This document shows positions 28,280 to 37,504 of a DNA stretch of 64,000 nucleotides, in pieces. The stretch's first letter is position 1. The number at the start of each line of letters is the position of its first letter. The DNA comes from Cupriavidus metallidurans CH34. GTDB lineage: Bacteria > Pseudomonadota > Gammaproteobacteria > Burkholderiales > Burkholderiaceae. The stretch is taken from positions 1,798,001-1,862,000 of the forward strand of contig NC_007974.2 in NCBI RefSeq assembly GCF_000196015.1, given 5' to 3'. Below the pieces are notes generated by a model that saw only the letters and a program-made list of their open reading frames with translations, did not search any database and was not told the DNA's origin. A program made the translations under genes and the position numbers.

Positions 28280-29626
28280 TCAGCGCTGCGACTGCGTCGC
28301 ACCTGCGGCCGGAAACCGCATCCGCGCGGCCAGACCGCCCAGAGAGGAGCGCTTCAGTTCGAACGCCCCGTCGTACATCGCGCAGATATCGCGCACGATA
28401 GACAGGCCCAGTCCACTGCCCTCGACGGATTCGTCCAGCCGGGAGAAGGGTTGCATGGCCTGATGCATGGAGCTTGCGGGCATGCCCGGGCCATCGTCGT
28501 CGACGCAGATCTCGATCTCCGACTCCTGCGATACCAGCGTCACGCGGATACGCGTGCTCGCCCATTTCCAGGCGTTGTCCAGCAGGTTGCCGAGCATCTC
28601 GACAAGATCCTGCCTGTCACCAAAGAAGTCGGCATTGCCTTCCACACTGACTTCAATCGGCTTGCCCGCATGAAGCCGCACGAGCGCGCGGGCGAGTTCC
28701 TCGACCGCCGGGCGGATCGCAACACTTCGCCCGCCCGCGCCGGCGGCACCCACCGCGCGGGCCCGCGACAGATGCCGATCCACCTGCTGGCGCATCGCGT
28801 CCACCTGCTGCAGCACGCTCTGGGAGAGCGGACCGGGCAAGGCCGTGGCGCTGTTGGCCAGGATCGCCAGCGGCGTCTTGACCGCGTGGGCCAGATCCGC
28901 CGCCTGCCGGCGCGACCGCTCCACGGCATCGTGATTGCGTTTGAGAAGCACGTTGATCTCATCGACCAGAGGCTTCACTTCGGCCGGCCATACCCCCTGC
29001 AACGTGGGGTCGCCACCGCCGTGCAGCTTTGCCACCGCCGCGCGCAGGCGGCTCAGCGGCGCCAGCCCAAAGCGGATCTGCGCCCAGACGGCGCCGAGAA
29101 TGCCCACACCAAGGATGCCGAGTGACAGCCACAACAGATGCCGGAACGACCGTTTGGCGTCCCGCAATTCGGTGCGATCCAGTGCCACCGTGATCTGGAC
29201 GTACGCGTCATCCCCGGTCAATTGCAGCCTGCGGGACTTCGCCAGCAGCGACTGGCCTTCCGGGCCGTTCCGGATATCGGCGTCTCCCGCCGGAATCTTG
29301 CGCTCGATCGTCGTGGGGATGTCGATGTCCCACAGCGACCGCGACCGTAGCGATTGCGTGCCCGACGCGGCCTGCCAGTAGGCGCCCGAGTATGGCCGTT
29401 CAAAGCGCGGATCGGCGGGCTGGCGCGTCAGTTCCAGCTGGCCGTGGCCATTCCATTCGAGCGCGGCGGCAAGGCTGGTCAGGTCCCGGTCCAACTCGGT
29501 CACATATGTCTTGTCGACGTGACGCCCGAACAGCGTATCGAGCACCCAGCCCGTGGCGCATAACGTGCCGACCACCCACAGCGTGGCAATCAGCAGCAAC
29601 CTGCCCGCGATGGTGGGCCGCTTCAT
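28280..29626 (-). CDS. Two-component sensor histidine kinase (PhoQ-like)
   Basis: 448 residues. Transmembrane segments at about 8-30 and 163-183 flank a periplasmic domain of ~130 residues. HAMP-like and dimerisation regions carry the phospho-acceptor histidine in DLAHAVKTPLAIL (near residue 245), and the ATPase domain has N box LGNLLDNAWKWA, G1 DDDGPGM and G2 GSGLGLSIV. The ATG overlaps the response regulator stop by 4 bp. Gene order PepSY, regulator, kinase resembles PhoP/PhoQ- or QseBC-like sets that sense the envelope; the signal is unknown. Confidence 0.92.
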   Translation of the reverse strand: MKRPTIAGRLLLIATLWVVGTLCATGWVLDTLFGRHVDKTYVTELDRDLTSLAAALEWNGHGQLELTRQPADPRFERPYSGAYWQAASGTQSLRSRSLWDIDIPTTIERKIPAGDADIRNGPEGQSLLAKSRRLQLTGDDAYVQITVALDRTELRDAKRSFRHLLWLSLGILGVGILGAVWAQIRFGLAPLSRLRAAVAKLHGGGDPTLQGVWPAEVKPLVDEINVLLKRNHDAVERSRRQAADLAHAVKTPLAILANSATALPGPLSQSVLQQVDAMRQQVDRHLSRARAVGAAGAGGRSVAIRPAVEELARALVRLHAGKPIEVSVEGNADFFGDRQDLVEMLGNLLDNAWKWASTRIRVTLVSQESEIEICVDDDGPGMPASSMHQAMQPFSRLDESVEGSGLGLSIVRDICAMYDGAFELKRSSLGGLAARMRFPAAGATQSQR

Positions 29627-30294
29627 GCGCCGTGTTCCGGCGGGCGCAGCCGGTATCCGAGGCCACGCACCGTTTCGATGACGTCGACACCGAGCTTGCG
29701 TCGCAGGCGACCGACGAATACCTCGATGGTATTGCTGTCGCGGTCATGGTCCTGCGCGTAGATATGCTCGGTCAGCGTGGTCTTGCTGACGATCACACCC
29801 TGGTGGTGCATCAGGTAATCGAGCACCTTGTACTCGTGGGCGGTAAGGACGATGGGCGATCCGTCCACACTGACCTGACCAGTGGCGGGCGCCAGCGTGA
29901 CGGGGCCGCAGACGAGAACGGGCGAGGTATGCCCGGTGGAGCGGCGGATCAGCGCCCGAATACGGGCCAGCAGTTCCTCGGCACGGAACGGCTTGGTGAG
30001 ATAGTCATCCGCGCCCGCGTCGATGCCTTCCACCTTCTCCACCCAGCTGTCGCGCGCGGTCAGAATCAGCACCGGCACGCCGTTGCCGGCCTGGCGCCAA
30101 CGCTTGAGCACGGTCAGGCCATCGAGCTTGGGCAGGCCCAGGTCGAGAATGACCGCATCATAGGGATTCTCGGTACCGAGATGCTCGGCGTCGATGCCAT
30201 CTGACGCGTGATCCACCACATATCCTGCCTGAGACAGCGTATCGGCAAGCTGGCGCGCCAGTGTGGCTTCGTCCTCGATCAGCAGGATGCGCAT
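29623..30294 (-). CDS. OmpR-family response regulator
   Basis: 223 residues. The receiver domain has the acidic pocket (IEDE), phospho-acceptor D51 in AVILDLGLPKLDG and the K of YLTKPF. The C-terminal winged helix shows VLDYLMHHQGVIVSKTTLTEHIY and NTIEVFVGRLRRKLG. It controls target promoters on phosphorylation by the adjacent kinase, whose gene it overlaps by 4 bp. The PepSY gene precedes it by 5 bp. Confidence 0.95.
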   Translation of the reverse strand: MRILLIEDEATLARQLADTLSQAGYVVDHASDGIDAEHLGTENPYDAVILDLGLPKLDGLTVLKRWRQAGNGVPVLILTARDSWVEKVEGIDAGADDYLTKPFRAEELLARIRALIRRSTGHTSPVLVCGPVTLAPATGQVSVDGSPIVLTAHEYKVLDYLMHHQGVIVSKTTLTEHIYAQDHDRDSNTIEVFVGRLRRKLGVDVIETVRGLGYRLRPPEHGA

Positions 30295-30299
30295 CGTCG

Positions 30300-30662
30300 T
30301 CAGGGCTTGCGGGCTTTGTCGAGGTCATGCCCCTTTGCCTTCAACAGGCGCGCGTTGCGGGCATCGTACTTGAGCTTGGCCACCGCGCTGTTCGGCAGCA
30401 GCAGCTTGACTTCATAGGTCCATATCCCGTCATCGCGGTCCAGCTTGACGTCGATGACGTCGCCCGTGTACTGATTCGAGACGGTCTCGAGGATGTGGGA
30501 CAGGGGCAGGATCTCGCCCGAGCGCAGCGCCTCGCGGGCGCGGTCGGCATCGGTATCGGCATGGGCGATGCCGGCGGCGCCAAAGGGGCCGAGCGCGGCA
30601 ACGAGGATCAGGATGTGCGCTGCGGGGCGCAGCCAGCGTGTCAAGGCATTCATGGGGCGCAT
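30300..30662 (-). CDS. PepSY-domain periplasmic protein
   Basis: 120 residues, or 117 from the second ATG at 30653. A signal peptide (AAHILILVAALGPFGAAGIAHA) is followed by one PepSY domain: ILPLSHILETVSNQYTGDVIDVKLDRDDGIWTYEV. PepSY proteins are found beside PhoPQ-like systems and may bind or modulate the kinase sensor domain. It is the first gene of the three-gene operon, so it is likely both a target and a modulator of the system. Confidence 0.88.
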   Translation of the reverse strand: MRPMNALTRWLRPAAHILILVAALGPFGAAGIAHADTDADRAREALRSGEILPLSHILETVSNQYTGDVIDVKLDRDDGIWTYEVKLLLPNSAVAKLKYDARNARLLKAKGHDLDKARKP

Positions 30663-30761
30663 GTTGCGGGGGCAAGCCTGAACAGAAGCTGAACGCCGCG
30701 CTCAGGCGCGGTTCAGGTTCGACAGCGCATGATGCCACGACATTCTCACTCCGTCGCCGCC

Positions 30762-30878
30762 ATGTCACAACGATCCGCCCTACACGCAGTGCTCGCCGGC
30801 CTGGTTCAACTCGCCCCGCTGGCCGTGGCGATGGCCGCCGCGGCACTGCCCTTCTGGTACAGCACGCTTTCCCGCTGA
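30762..30878 (+). CDS. Possible small membrane protein
   Basis: A 38-codon ORF (MSQRSALHAVLAG to STLSR) divergent from the PepSY gene. Residues 8-32 form one hydrophobic segment, rich in Ala, Leu and Val, consistent with a single membrane span. No clear ribosome site is seen before the ATG, and no family is recognised. It lies in the 303-bp gap 30663-30965, where I see no other feature. Confidence 0.3.
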   Translation: MSQRSALHAVLAGLVQLAPLAVAMAAAALPFWYSTLSR

Positions 30879-30965
30879 CCGGAGATCTGGTCAGCCGGGT
30901 CAAGCGCCGCGCGTGGCGATGGTGTCCGTACCATCGGCGCCCGCCCGTGCGGGCTGCCGGATGTC

Positions 30966-31964
30966 TCAGCCCACCTCCCCCCGCATCCCGATCTCGCCGA
31001 TGAGCTTGTCGTAGCGGGCGTTATCCGCGGCTACCATCTGCGCGAATTCGGCGGGCGATGCGCTCCTGCGAATCTCTCCCGCGTTTGCCTTCATCGACGC
31101 ATCGAGTTTCCCACTGGCCTGCAGCGCGACCATGGCATCGAACAACTTCTTCGTCAGCGGCGCTGGCAGGCCAGCTGGGGCAAACAGGCCGCTCCAGTTG
31201 TCGAGCACGAAGCCTGGCGGCAACGATTCCGCCAGCGTCGGCACGTCGGGAAAATAGATCGACCGCGCGGCTGACGACACCGCCAGCGAACGAAGCTGTC
31301 CGTTGCGCAGGAACGGTGCCGCTGTCGATAGAACGGGCATGCCGAACTGCGTCTGCCCACTCATCATCGCCGTCACGATTTCGCTGGCACCCTTGTAGGG
31401 GATGTGAACCGCCTTGGTTCGCGTCTGGTGGAGCAGCGACTCCACTGCCAGGTGCGACACACTGCCCTTTCCGCCCGATCCATAGTTCAAGCCATCCGGC
31501 TGCCGACGCATTGCTTCGATCAGGTCACGCGCTGTCTTGTATGGCGACGAGGCCGGCACGGCCAACACTACCGGGCCGCCGGACAGCGCCGAAATCGCGG
31601 TGAAGTCCTTGGTCGCGTCATACGGCTGGTCGCGATACAGGTGAACGTTGATCACGTGCTGATTGGCCAGCACACCGAGCGTGTAGCCATCCGGCTCGGC
31701 ACGCTTCAGCGCGCGAGCGCCGATGATGCCGCCCGCGCCACCGATGTTTTCCACCACCAGCGGCTGGCCCAGCACGGGCGCCAGTTCGGCGGAGATCGTG
31801 CGGGCCATCGAGTCCGGCGCGGTCCCGGCGATAAACGGCACGATCAACCGGATCGGGCGCGATGGATAGGGTGCGGCTGCCCTGGCCACGCGGCTCATCA
31901 TGCCGCTCAAGGCCGTGGCACCGGCCACGGCGCCTGCCGTGGCAAACCACTGACGACGATTCAT
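30966..31964 (-). CDS. Bug/TctC-family solute-binding receptor with Tat-like signal
   Basis: 332 residues. The N-terminus MNRRQWFATAGAVAGATAL has a twin arginine followed by W-F, suggesting Tat export, then the Bug motif YPSRPIRLIVPFIAGTAPDSMAR and VVENIGGAGGIIGARAL. It is the last gene of a three-gene minus-strand operon with an acyl-CoA dehydrogenase and an acyl-CoA synthetase. It probably binds the acid that the synthetase activates. Confidence 0.9.
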   Translation of the reverse strand: MNRRQWFATAGAVAGATALSGMMSRVARAAAPYPSRPIRLIVPFIAGTAPDSMARTISAELAPVLGQPLVVENIGGAGGIIGARALKRAEPDGYTLGVLANQHVINVHLYRDQPYDATKDFTAISALSGGPVVLAVPASSPYKTARDLIEAMRRQPDGLNYGSGGKGSVSHLAVESLLHQTRTKAVHIPYKGASEIVTAMMSGQTQFGMPVLSTAAPFLRNGQLRSLAVSSAARSIYFPDVPTLAESLPPGFVLDNWSGLFAPAGLPAPLTKKLFDAMVALQASGKLDASMKANAGEIRRSASPAEFAQMVAADNARYDKLIGEIGMRGEVG

Positions 31965-32064
31965 GGTTGTCTCCTGTCATGCGGCGCATTGTCTTGTATC
32001 GCAATGTCGCCACGCAAATGCGTTGAGGCCCGTCGGTCAGGTCAGACCCGATCAGGCCAGATGG

Positions 32065-33240
32065 TCATGCCCCAGTGGGATCGAGAATCGCCTTGGCGAT
32101 CGTATTCCGCTGGATCTCGCTGGTGCCCGTAAAGATGCGGAACATGCGCAGCTTGCGCCAGGTCTGCTCCACCGGATGGCCGCGCGTCACGCCCACATTG
32201 CCGTGAATCTGCACTGCCTTGTCGGCCACCTCGAAGCAGCGCTCCGACACGAACAGCTTGCACGCCGCCGCCTTCATGCGCAGGTCAGCGCCGGCATCGG
32301 CAAGCATCGCTGTCTGCGCGATCATGCTCTCGCACGCCCACAGCGCGGCCGCCATATCGGCCAGCATGTGCTGGATGGCCTGGAAACGCGCGATCGGGCC
32401 GCCAAACTGGCGGCGCGCGCCCGCGTACTGTACCGACGCCTTGTACGCGCTCATGGCCAGCCCCAGCATCGACGGACAATGCAGCAGCCGGTTGACGTTG
32501 ATGCGCGACATGCCGAGTTTGAAGCCACGTCCTTCGCCACCGAAGATGTTCGCACGCGGCACACGCACGTTCTCGAAGCGGATATCGCCATCAATATGCT
32601 GGCCAGACATCGGTACGTACTCGGTACTGACGGTCACGCCCGGCAAATCAAGGTCGACGAGCACCGCCGTGATCGACGGTGGCGCGGTGGCGGCATCGGT
32701 CACGCACATCACGATGGCAAAGTCCGCGAACGGCGCACCGCTGATGTAGTGCTTCTCTCCGTTGATGACGAGATCATCGCCATCTACGACGGCACTGGTC
32801 CGAATGCTCTGCACATCCGAGCCAGAATGCGTCTCCGTCAGCGCGAAGCACGTGGACTTCTCTCCGCGAATTACCGGTTGGAAGTAGCGTTCGATCTGGT
32901 CAGGCGTCGCGTATTTGAGCATGTTGCCCACGCGGGGCGGCCCGCCGAGATCGCCCAGCACGTGCGGCGCCAGCACCGCCCCGCTGGCGGCCAGATCGGC
33001 CTTGAGCGCGCACTGCTCCGCGATATTGAGACCCTTGCCGCCAAGTTCCACGGGCAGGCATGCCGCGTAGAGCCCGAGTTCGCTGGAACGGCGCCAGACG
33101 TTGCGCAGCACGTCGCGCGGCCACGGGTCTTCCGCGCCCAGATCCAGCTCGCGCTCCAGCGGCCGCAGTTCCTCGTCGATGAAGCGCTGGATCGCTACGC
33201 GCGTATCCAGCAGCACGGGGTTGGTCAGATGTTCGAACAT
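32065..33240 (-). CDS. Acyl-CoA dehydrogenase
   Basis: 391 residues with the usual three-domain fold: LTETHSGSDVQSIRTSAV (FAD/substrate loop), INGEKHYISGA, and the C-terminal FTGTSEIQRNTIAKAIL. At the position where medium-chain enzymes have the catalytic glutamate (YEGT) this protein has F-T-G-T, so the base probably lies elsewhere, as in long-chain or isovaleryl-type enzymes. It introduces an alpha,beta double bond with FAD. It follows the synthetase gene by 10 bp. Confidence 0.92.
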   Translation of the reverse strand: MFEHLTNPVLLDTRVAIQRFIDEELRPLERELDLGAEDPWPRDVLRNVWRRSSELGLYAACLPVELGGKGLNIAEQCALKADLAASGAVLAPHVLGDLGGPPRVGNMLKYATPDQIERYFQPVIRGEKSTCFALTETHSGSDVQSIRTSAVVDGDDLVINGEKHYISGAPFADFAIVMCVTDAATAPPSITAVLVDLDLPGVTVSTEYVPMSGQHIDGDIRFENVRVPRANIFGGEGRGFKLGMSRINVNRLLHCPSMLGLAMSAYKASVQYAGARRQFGGPIARFQAIQHMLADMAAALWACESMIAQTAMLADAGADLRMKAAACKLFVSERCFEVADKAVQIHGNVGVTRGHPVEQTWRKLRMFRIFTGTSEIQRNTIAKAILDPTGA

Positions 33241-33250
33241 GATGTGCCCC

Positions 33251-34804
33251 TTAATTGACGCGGCGGCTGGCGCCCACCCAGTACTGTTCCCGCACGACTT
33301 TGCGCGCCAGCTTTCCGCTTGCGTTCTTGGGCAGCTCGGCCACGAAATCGACCGTGCGCGGCGACTTGTAGTCGGCGATGCGCGCGCGGCAATGGCCGAT
33401 CAATTCCGATGCGCTGGCTTGCCGGCCCGGCCACAGCGCCACCACGGCCTTGACGCTTTCGCCCCAGGTTTCATCGGGCACGCTGATCACGCAGGCTTCC
33501 ATGACGTCCGGATGCTGGTACAGCGTGGCTTCCACTTCGGTCGGGTACACGTTGAAGCCGCCCGAGATGATCATGTCCTTCTTGCGATCGACCAGGTACA
33601 GGTAGCCATCGGCATCCACACGCGCCAGGTCGCCGGTGTGCAGCCAGCCGTCGACCAGCACCTCGCTGGTGAGACCGGGCTCACCCCAGTAGCCCTGGAA
33701 CACATCCTCGCCACGAATCACGAGTTCGCCAATCTCGTCGTCGCAGACCTCCTCGCCGCGTTCGTTGACGACCCGCACCTCGGTTTCCCCCATGGCGCGA
33801 CCGCACGATGCCAGTCGCTCTGGATGCCGCGCGAGTGCCTCGGCATGATCTGCCGTGGATAGCCGGGTAACGCCGGACGTCGATTCGCTGGCGCCGTAGC
33901 CTTGCGACAGGATCGGGCCGATGCGTTCCCACGCCTCGCGAATACGTGCGGGCGCCATGGGCGCGGCGCCGTAGGCCAGCGTCTTCAGGCAGCTCAGGTC
34001 TGCCGTGGCCAGCGTGGGCTCGGCCAGCAGCAGGTTGATCATCGCCGGCACCATGAACACGTGCGTCAGGTTCAGACGCGGCACCTCGGCCAGGAAGTGC
34101 GCGGGCTCGAACTTCTCGAACAGGACCAGCGTGGCGCCAAGGAACAGATACGGCTGCATCAACATGCCAGACGCATGGGTAATCGGCCCGATCAACGCCA
34201 GGCGATCGCCCGGGCGTGCAGGGCGATCCATGCCCAGGATCATCTTGCGCATCGACGCCAGCCGGTTGCCATAGCTCTGCATCGCCGCCTTGATCTTGCC
34301 GGTGGAGCCCGACGAGAAATGCAGCACGGCGAGGTCGTCAGGCTGCGGCACATAGTCGATGGCGGTGGTGGCGCCGCCATCGATCAGTGCTTCATAGGCA
34401 CCGTACTGGCCCTCCGCCCCGGCAATCGCAAAGAAATGCTCCACGCAGCCGAACCCGCGTGATTCCCGCTGGTATCGCGTGTAGCCGGGGCCGACGATCA
34501 TCACGCGCGGCGTGCAGTTTTCCACGACATCCGACGCCTCTTCGGCGGTGAAACGGGGATTCAGCGCGGCCTTGACCAGCCCGGCCTTGTACAGCGCGCA
34601 TTCGATCTCCACGATCTCCGGACAGTTTCGCGCCTGGATCGCCACGCGGTCGCCACGGGTCAGGCCCAGCGCCAGCAGCGCGTTCGCCAGCCGCGTGGAA
34701 CGCTTGTCGAGCTGGCGATAGGTCAGCACGCGATCCCGGTACAGCACGGCCGGGTTGTCGCCCCAGTAACGAGCGGCGCGCCTGAGGAAGTAGGCGAACG
34801 TCAT
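33251..34804 (-). CDS. AMP-forming acyl-CoA synthetase
   Basis: 517 residues from ATG at 34804; the upstream frame extension runs across the divergent promoter and is rejected. The phosphate-binding loop reads HFSSGSTGKIKA, the hinge region GWLHTGDLARVDADGYLYLVDRKKDMI, and the catalytic lysine sits in LPKNASGKLARKV. It activates a carboxylic acid to its CoA ester with ATP. It is the first gene of the operon, facing a LysR gene 108 bp away that probably controls it. Confidence 0.93.
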   Translation of the reverse strand: MTFAYFLRRAARYWGDNPAVLYRDRVLTYRQLDKRSTRLANALLALGLTRGDRVAIQARNCPEIVEIECALYKAGLVKAALNPRFTAEEASDVVENCTPRVMIVGPGYTRYQRESRGFGCVEHFFAIAGAEGQYGAYEALIDGGATTAIDYVPQPDDLAVLHFSSGSTGKIKAAMQSYGNRLASMRKMILGMDRPARPGDRLALIGPITHASGMLMQPYLFLGATLVLFEKFEPAHFLAEVPRLNLTHVFMVPAMINLLLAEPTLATADLSCLKTLAYGAAPMAPARIREAWERIGPILSQGYGASESTSGVTRLSTADHAEALARHPERLASCGRAMGETEVRVVNERGEEVCDDEIGELVIRGEDVFQGYWGEPGLTSEVLVDGWLHTGDLARVDADGYLYLVDRKKDMIISGGFNVYPTEVEATLYQHPDVMEACVISVPDETWGESVKAVVALWPGRQASASELIGHCRARIADYKSPRTVDFVAELPKNASGKLARKVVREQYWVGASRRVN

Positions 34805-34876
34805 GCATGTCTCCTTGCAACGTGTCTGGTATTTGTGCGCCCAGTCTGTAAGATGACGGGCATCACTACAATGCAT

Positions 34877-34893
34877 TGACTGGAATAAAGTCA
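34877..34893. promoter_or_regulatory. Candidate LysR-type operator
   Basis: TGACT-N7-AGTCA is a 17-bp dyad containing two T-N11-A frames. It is located in the 108-bp divergent region, 20 bp before the LysR ATG and 72 bp from the synthetase start. This placement suits autoregulation plus activation of the divergent operon. Confidence 0.5.
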
Positions 34894-34912
34894 TAAATAC
34901 TAGGAATGTGCG

Positions 34913-35803
34913 ATGGAGACTCGCGATCTGGAATACGTCCTGGCTGTGGAAACCCACGGTGGCATCGGGCGCGCCGCCGAGGCACTGGACATGACCCAGC
35001 CGGCACTTACCAAGGCCGTGCAGCGCGTGGAGGCGCAACTGGGCGTACCGCTGTTCGAACGCACGACGCTGGGTATGCGCGTCACGCAGGCGGGAGCGGT
35101 CTTTCTGGAACGGGCACGCCGGATCCGGCTGGAATATGAAGATGCAATCAAGGAAATGCGCGGCATCCAGACCGGCGAACAAGGGATGCTGCGCCTCGGC
35201 TATTCCCCTTCGATGCCCAATGCGCTGGTGCTGGGCGCGTGTCGGCAACTGATTCGCGAGCGGCCAGTGGCACGACTGCGCCTGACGATGCGTGTGGCGC
35301 GCGAGTTGATGGACCTGCTGCAGGCCGGCGAACTCGACCTGGCCATCGCCCCGTTGCCGCGTCAGGCGAACCCGGCCCTGGTATCGCGTGAACTGTTCAC
35401 CGACCGCCTGGCCGTGGTGGCCGACGAGAATCATCCGTTGCTACGACGACGCAACCTGACGCTGGCGGACCTGACCGACCAGCAGTGGCTGCTGCCTAGC
35501 TCGCACGTGCTGATCCGCCAGCAGATCGACGCCGCCTTCACGGAACTGGGCTTGCCCGCACCGATCCTGCGCGTGGAGACCGACTTCGGCAGCACGGCCC
35601 TCTTCGATCTGGTGCGCGGCACCGAAATGCTCTGCATCGCGGGATCAACCAGCAATGGCGCACAGACGGGCCTGCGCCCCATCGCACTGCGACCTGATGC
35701 CCTGGACCTGGGCCGACGGGTAGGCGTGATGTCGCGGGCGGGTGCCTATCTCTCGCCGCTGGCCCTGCGCATGATCGGTATTTTCGAGGCGCGGATGCAA
35801 TGA
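34913..35803 (+). CDS. LysR-family transcriptional regulator
   Basis: 296 residues. The helix-turn-helix METRDLEYVLAVETHGGIGRAAEALDMTQPALTKAVQRVE and TPLFERT-type wing are followed by the effector domain. It is divergent from the synthetase/dehydrogenase/Bug operon and lies next to a dyad, so it is the likely regulator of that operon. Its stop overlaps the ATG of the next gene in an ATGA junction. Confidence 0.93.
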   Translation: METRDLEYVLAVETHGGIGRAAEALDMTQPALTKAVQRVEAQLGVPLFERTTLGMRVTQAGAVFLERARRIRLEYEDAIKEMRGIQTGEQGMLRLGYSPSMPNALVLGACRQLIRERPVARLRLTMRVARELMDLLQAGELDLAIAPLPRQANPALVSRELFTDRLAVVADENHPLLRRRNLTLADLTDQQWLLPSSHVLIRQQIDAAFTELGLPAPILRVETDFGSTALFDLVRGTEMLCIAGSTSNGAQTGLRPIALRPDALDLGRRVGVMSRAGAYLSPLALRMIGIFEARMQ

Positions 35804-36585
35804 GGGACGATCGGGACCCGCGCATTACACTGCAGCCTATGAGCCGCAGCCACCCGCAACCGCATCTTCAGGATTCCCTCACCGCCTACTACTGGAGTGG
35901 CGACGCCATCCGCAGCCGGCGCGTGAGTGACGTTGTGCTCTCCGGCACCGTCGACATTCCAGAGCCCCCTGCCCGGCTGACCGCAGACTGGGCGCGCGAA
36001 ATCTCACATCACATGAACCTGGAAGTGGGGGATGTCGAAGTCATGCCCCTGGCGCGAGCACGCGTGCGTTGGCCGGATTATTCGCGCTGCGTGCGCGCGG
36101 TCTCGGATTGGGCGAGCACGCTCGGCTTGCCTGAAGTGCTGGCCGCGAGCGATGTGGCGCTTATGGTCTGTCGCGGGGCGCGGTATCACCATGACGGCGA
36201 CCAGTATGGCGGCGCCGCATTCTGCAATCTCTTCCTGAGCGAGGACAAGGGACAGGACGTCCACTTCCCCTTGCTGGATCTTCGCATTCCGCTGCAGCGG
36301 GGCTCGGTGCTGATCTTCGATACCTGCCAGCCTCACGCAGTGATCCCACGCGGCAGCAGCCGTTTCAGCGCCGCCGACTTTCCAGCGAATCAGGATTGCA
36401 CCCAGCTGTTCCTGACCTGGGAGCTGCCGATCGAGAATGCCCACGTGGCACGGGCTCTCAAGATCGCGTTCGACAGCGACGGATCGACCGCACGCGATCT
36501 GGACGAAGAGCAGGTCCGGCTGCATTGCGAACGGGTTGGCGTGTGTCAGGAAACCGGCGCGTGGCAACGCTACGTGGCTGAGTAA
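35800..36585 (+). CDS. 2OG-Fe(II) oxygenase-like protein of unknown function
   Basis: 261 residues, translationally coupled to LysR by ATGA; a second ATG lies at 35839. The region RYHHDGDQYGGAAFCNLFLS carries an H-x-D pair, PLQRGSVLIFDTCQPHAVIPRG carries the distal histidine, and an arginine follows, as in double-stranded beta-helix oxygenases. There are no transport or signal features, so it should be cytosolic. No specific family is recognised. A role in modifying a pathway ligand sensed by the coupled LysR is only a guess. Confidence 0.65.
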   Translation: MRDDRDPRITLQPMSRSHPQPHLQDSLTAYYWSGDAIRSRRVSDVVLSGTVDIPEPPARLTADWAREISHHMNLEVGDVEVMPLARARVRWPDYSRCVRAVSDWASTLGLPEVLAASDVALMVCRGARYHHDGDQYGGAAFCNLFLSEDKGQDVHFPLLDLRIPLQRGSVLIFDTCQPHAVIPRGSSRFSAADFPANQDCTQLFLTWELPIENAHVARALKIAFDSDGSTARDLDEEQVRLHCERVGVCQETGAWQRYVAE

Positions 36586-36586
36586 A

Positions 36587-37288
36587 TCAGGCCGGCATTC
36601 GCACGGCAATCCGCGGGCACGCCGCGGCGATGCGGTCTGCAATCCCCGCCGGGTGCGGCACCGGCATTCCGGCGCGATTGCAGACCTGCAACGACCAGCG
36701 CAGGACGCCCTTCTCCGCCAGCGTATGCAGCAGCGCCATCAAATCGGCCTCATCGAATAGCTCGGGATCCCAGGTCGTACGACATTCATAGGCGACACCG
36801 CTTGCCACCAGACGCGCCAGCGAGTCCATCACGCGTGTGGCGCTTCCGGGCGTGCCGGTCACGTGGTCGTAGCGGTGCGCGGGCGCCTTGATATCGAAGC
36901 CAACCCAGTCGACCCATGGCAGCGCGGCCTCCAGGCGGTCCGGATACATGCCGGCCGTGTGCAGGGCGACCTCGAAACCCAGTTGCCGCACGTCGCGCAT
37001 GGCGGCCGGTAGCGCGGCCTGCAGCGTGGGCTCTCCGCCGGAGAACACCACGCCATCCAGCAGGCCGCGCCGCCGCGCCAGGAATGCCAGCACGTCTTCC
37101 CAGACCCGCGCGGACGGGCTGGCGACCGGGATCAGGTGCGGGTTGTGGCAGTAGTCGCAACGCCAGGGGCACCCCTGGCAGAACACCACGGCGGCCAGCC
37201 GCCCGGGAAAGTCGATGCTGGTCAGCGGCGTGAAGCCGCCGACTTTCAGGTCTGCCACAATGGGCTCAGGCCGCGCAGCGGATCTCAT
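36587..37288 (-). CDS. nrdG: Anaerobic ribonucleotide reductase activating enzyme (radical SAM)
   Basis: 233 residues from ATG at 37288; 37309 (ATG) and 37258 (GTG) are alternatives. The start overlaps the small glycyl-radical ORF. LKVGGFTPLTSIDFPGRLAAVVFCQGC precedes the [4Fe-4S]-binding C-x3-C-x2-C motif in CPWRCDYC, and FSGGEPTLQ is the SAM-binding glycine motif. It generates the glycyl radical on the reductase under anaerobic conditions. It is the third gene of the nrdD/small-ORF/nrdG operon. Confidence 0.93.
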   Translation of the reverse strand: MRSAARPEPIVADLKVGGFTPLTSIDFPGRLAAVVFCQGCPWRCDYCHNPHLIPVASPSARVWEDVLAFLARRRGLLDGVVFSGGEPTLQAALPAAMRDVRQLGFEVALHTAGMYPDRLEAALPWVDWVGFDIKAPAHRYDHVTGTPGSATRVMDSLARLVASGVAYECRTTWDPELFDEADLMALLHTLAEKGVLRWSLQVCNRAGMPVPHPAGIADRIAAACPRIAVRMPA

Positions 37289-37457
37289 CGAAAAACGTGC
37301 GCTCGGCATGCTCGCCCTTCTTGCCGGTATTGAAGCTCGCCACCGGACGGTGGTAGCCCATCACGCGGGTCCAGACTTCGCAGGGTTGGCGCTCGTCGTC
37401 CTTGAGTGCCAGTGCGGGTTCGATCGAGAAATGGCGGGCGACAGCGAGATCAGTCAT
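37266..37457 (-). CDS. Small protein carrying the class III RNR glycyl-radical segment
   Basis: 63 residues from ATG at 37457, with GAGGAG upstream. Its C-terminal half, EVWTRVMGYHRPVASFNTGKKGE followed by RTFFDE, matches the glycyl-radical end of NrdD (R-V-C-G-Y-L-G then F-N-x-G-K-x-E in the E. coli enzyme), with the radical glycine in R-V-M-G-Y. It lies 47 bp after nrdD and overlaps nrdG. The large subunit lacks this segment, so the radical domain appears to be supplied in trans. Confidence 0.85.
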   Translation of the reverse strand: MTDLAVARHFSIEPALALKDDERQPCEVWTRVMGYHRPVASFNTGKKGEHAERTFFDEIRCAA

Positions 37458-37504
37458 GGCGTTGCTCCTCATGTGCGAAACGTCGGGTTGAAAATCGGGA
37501 AACC

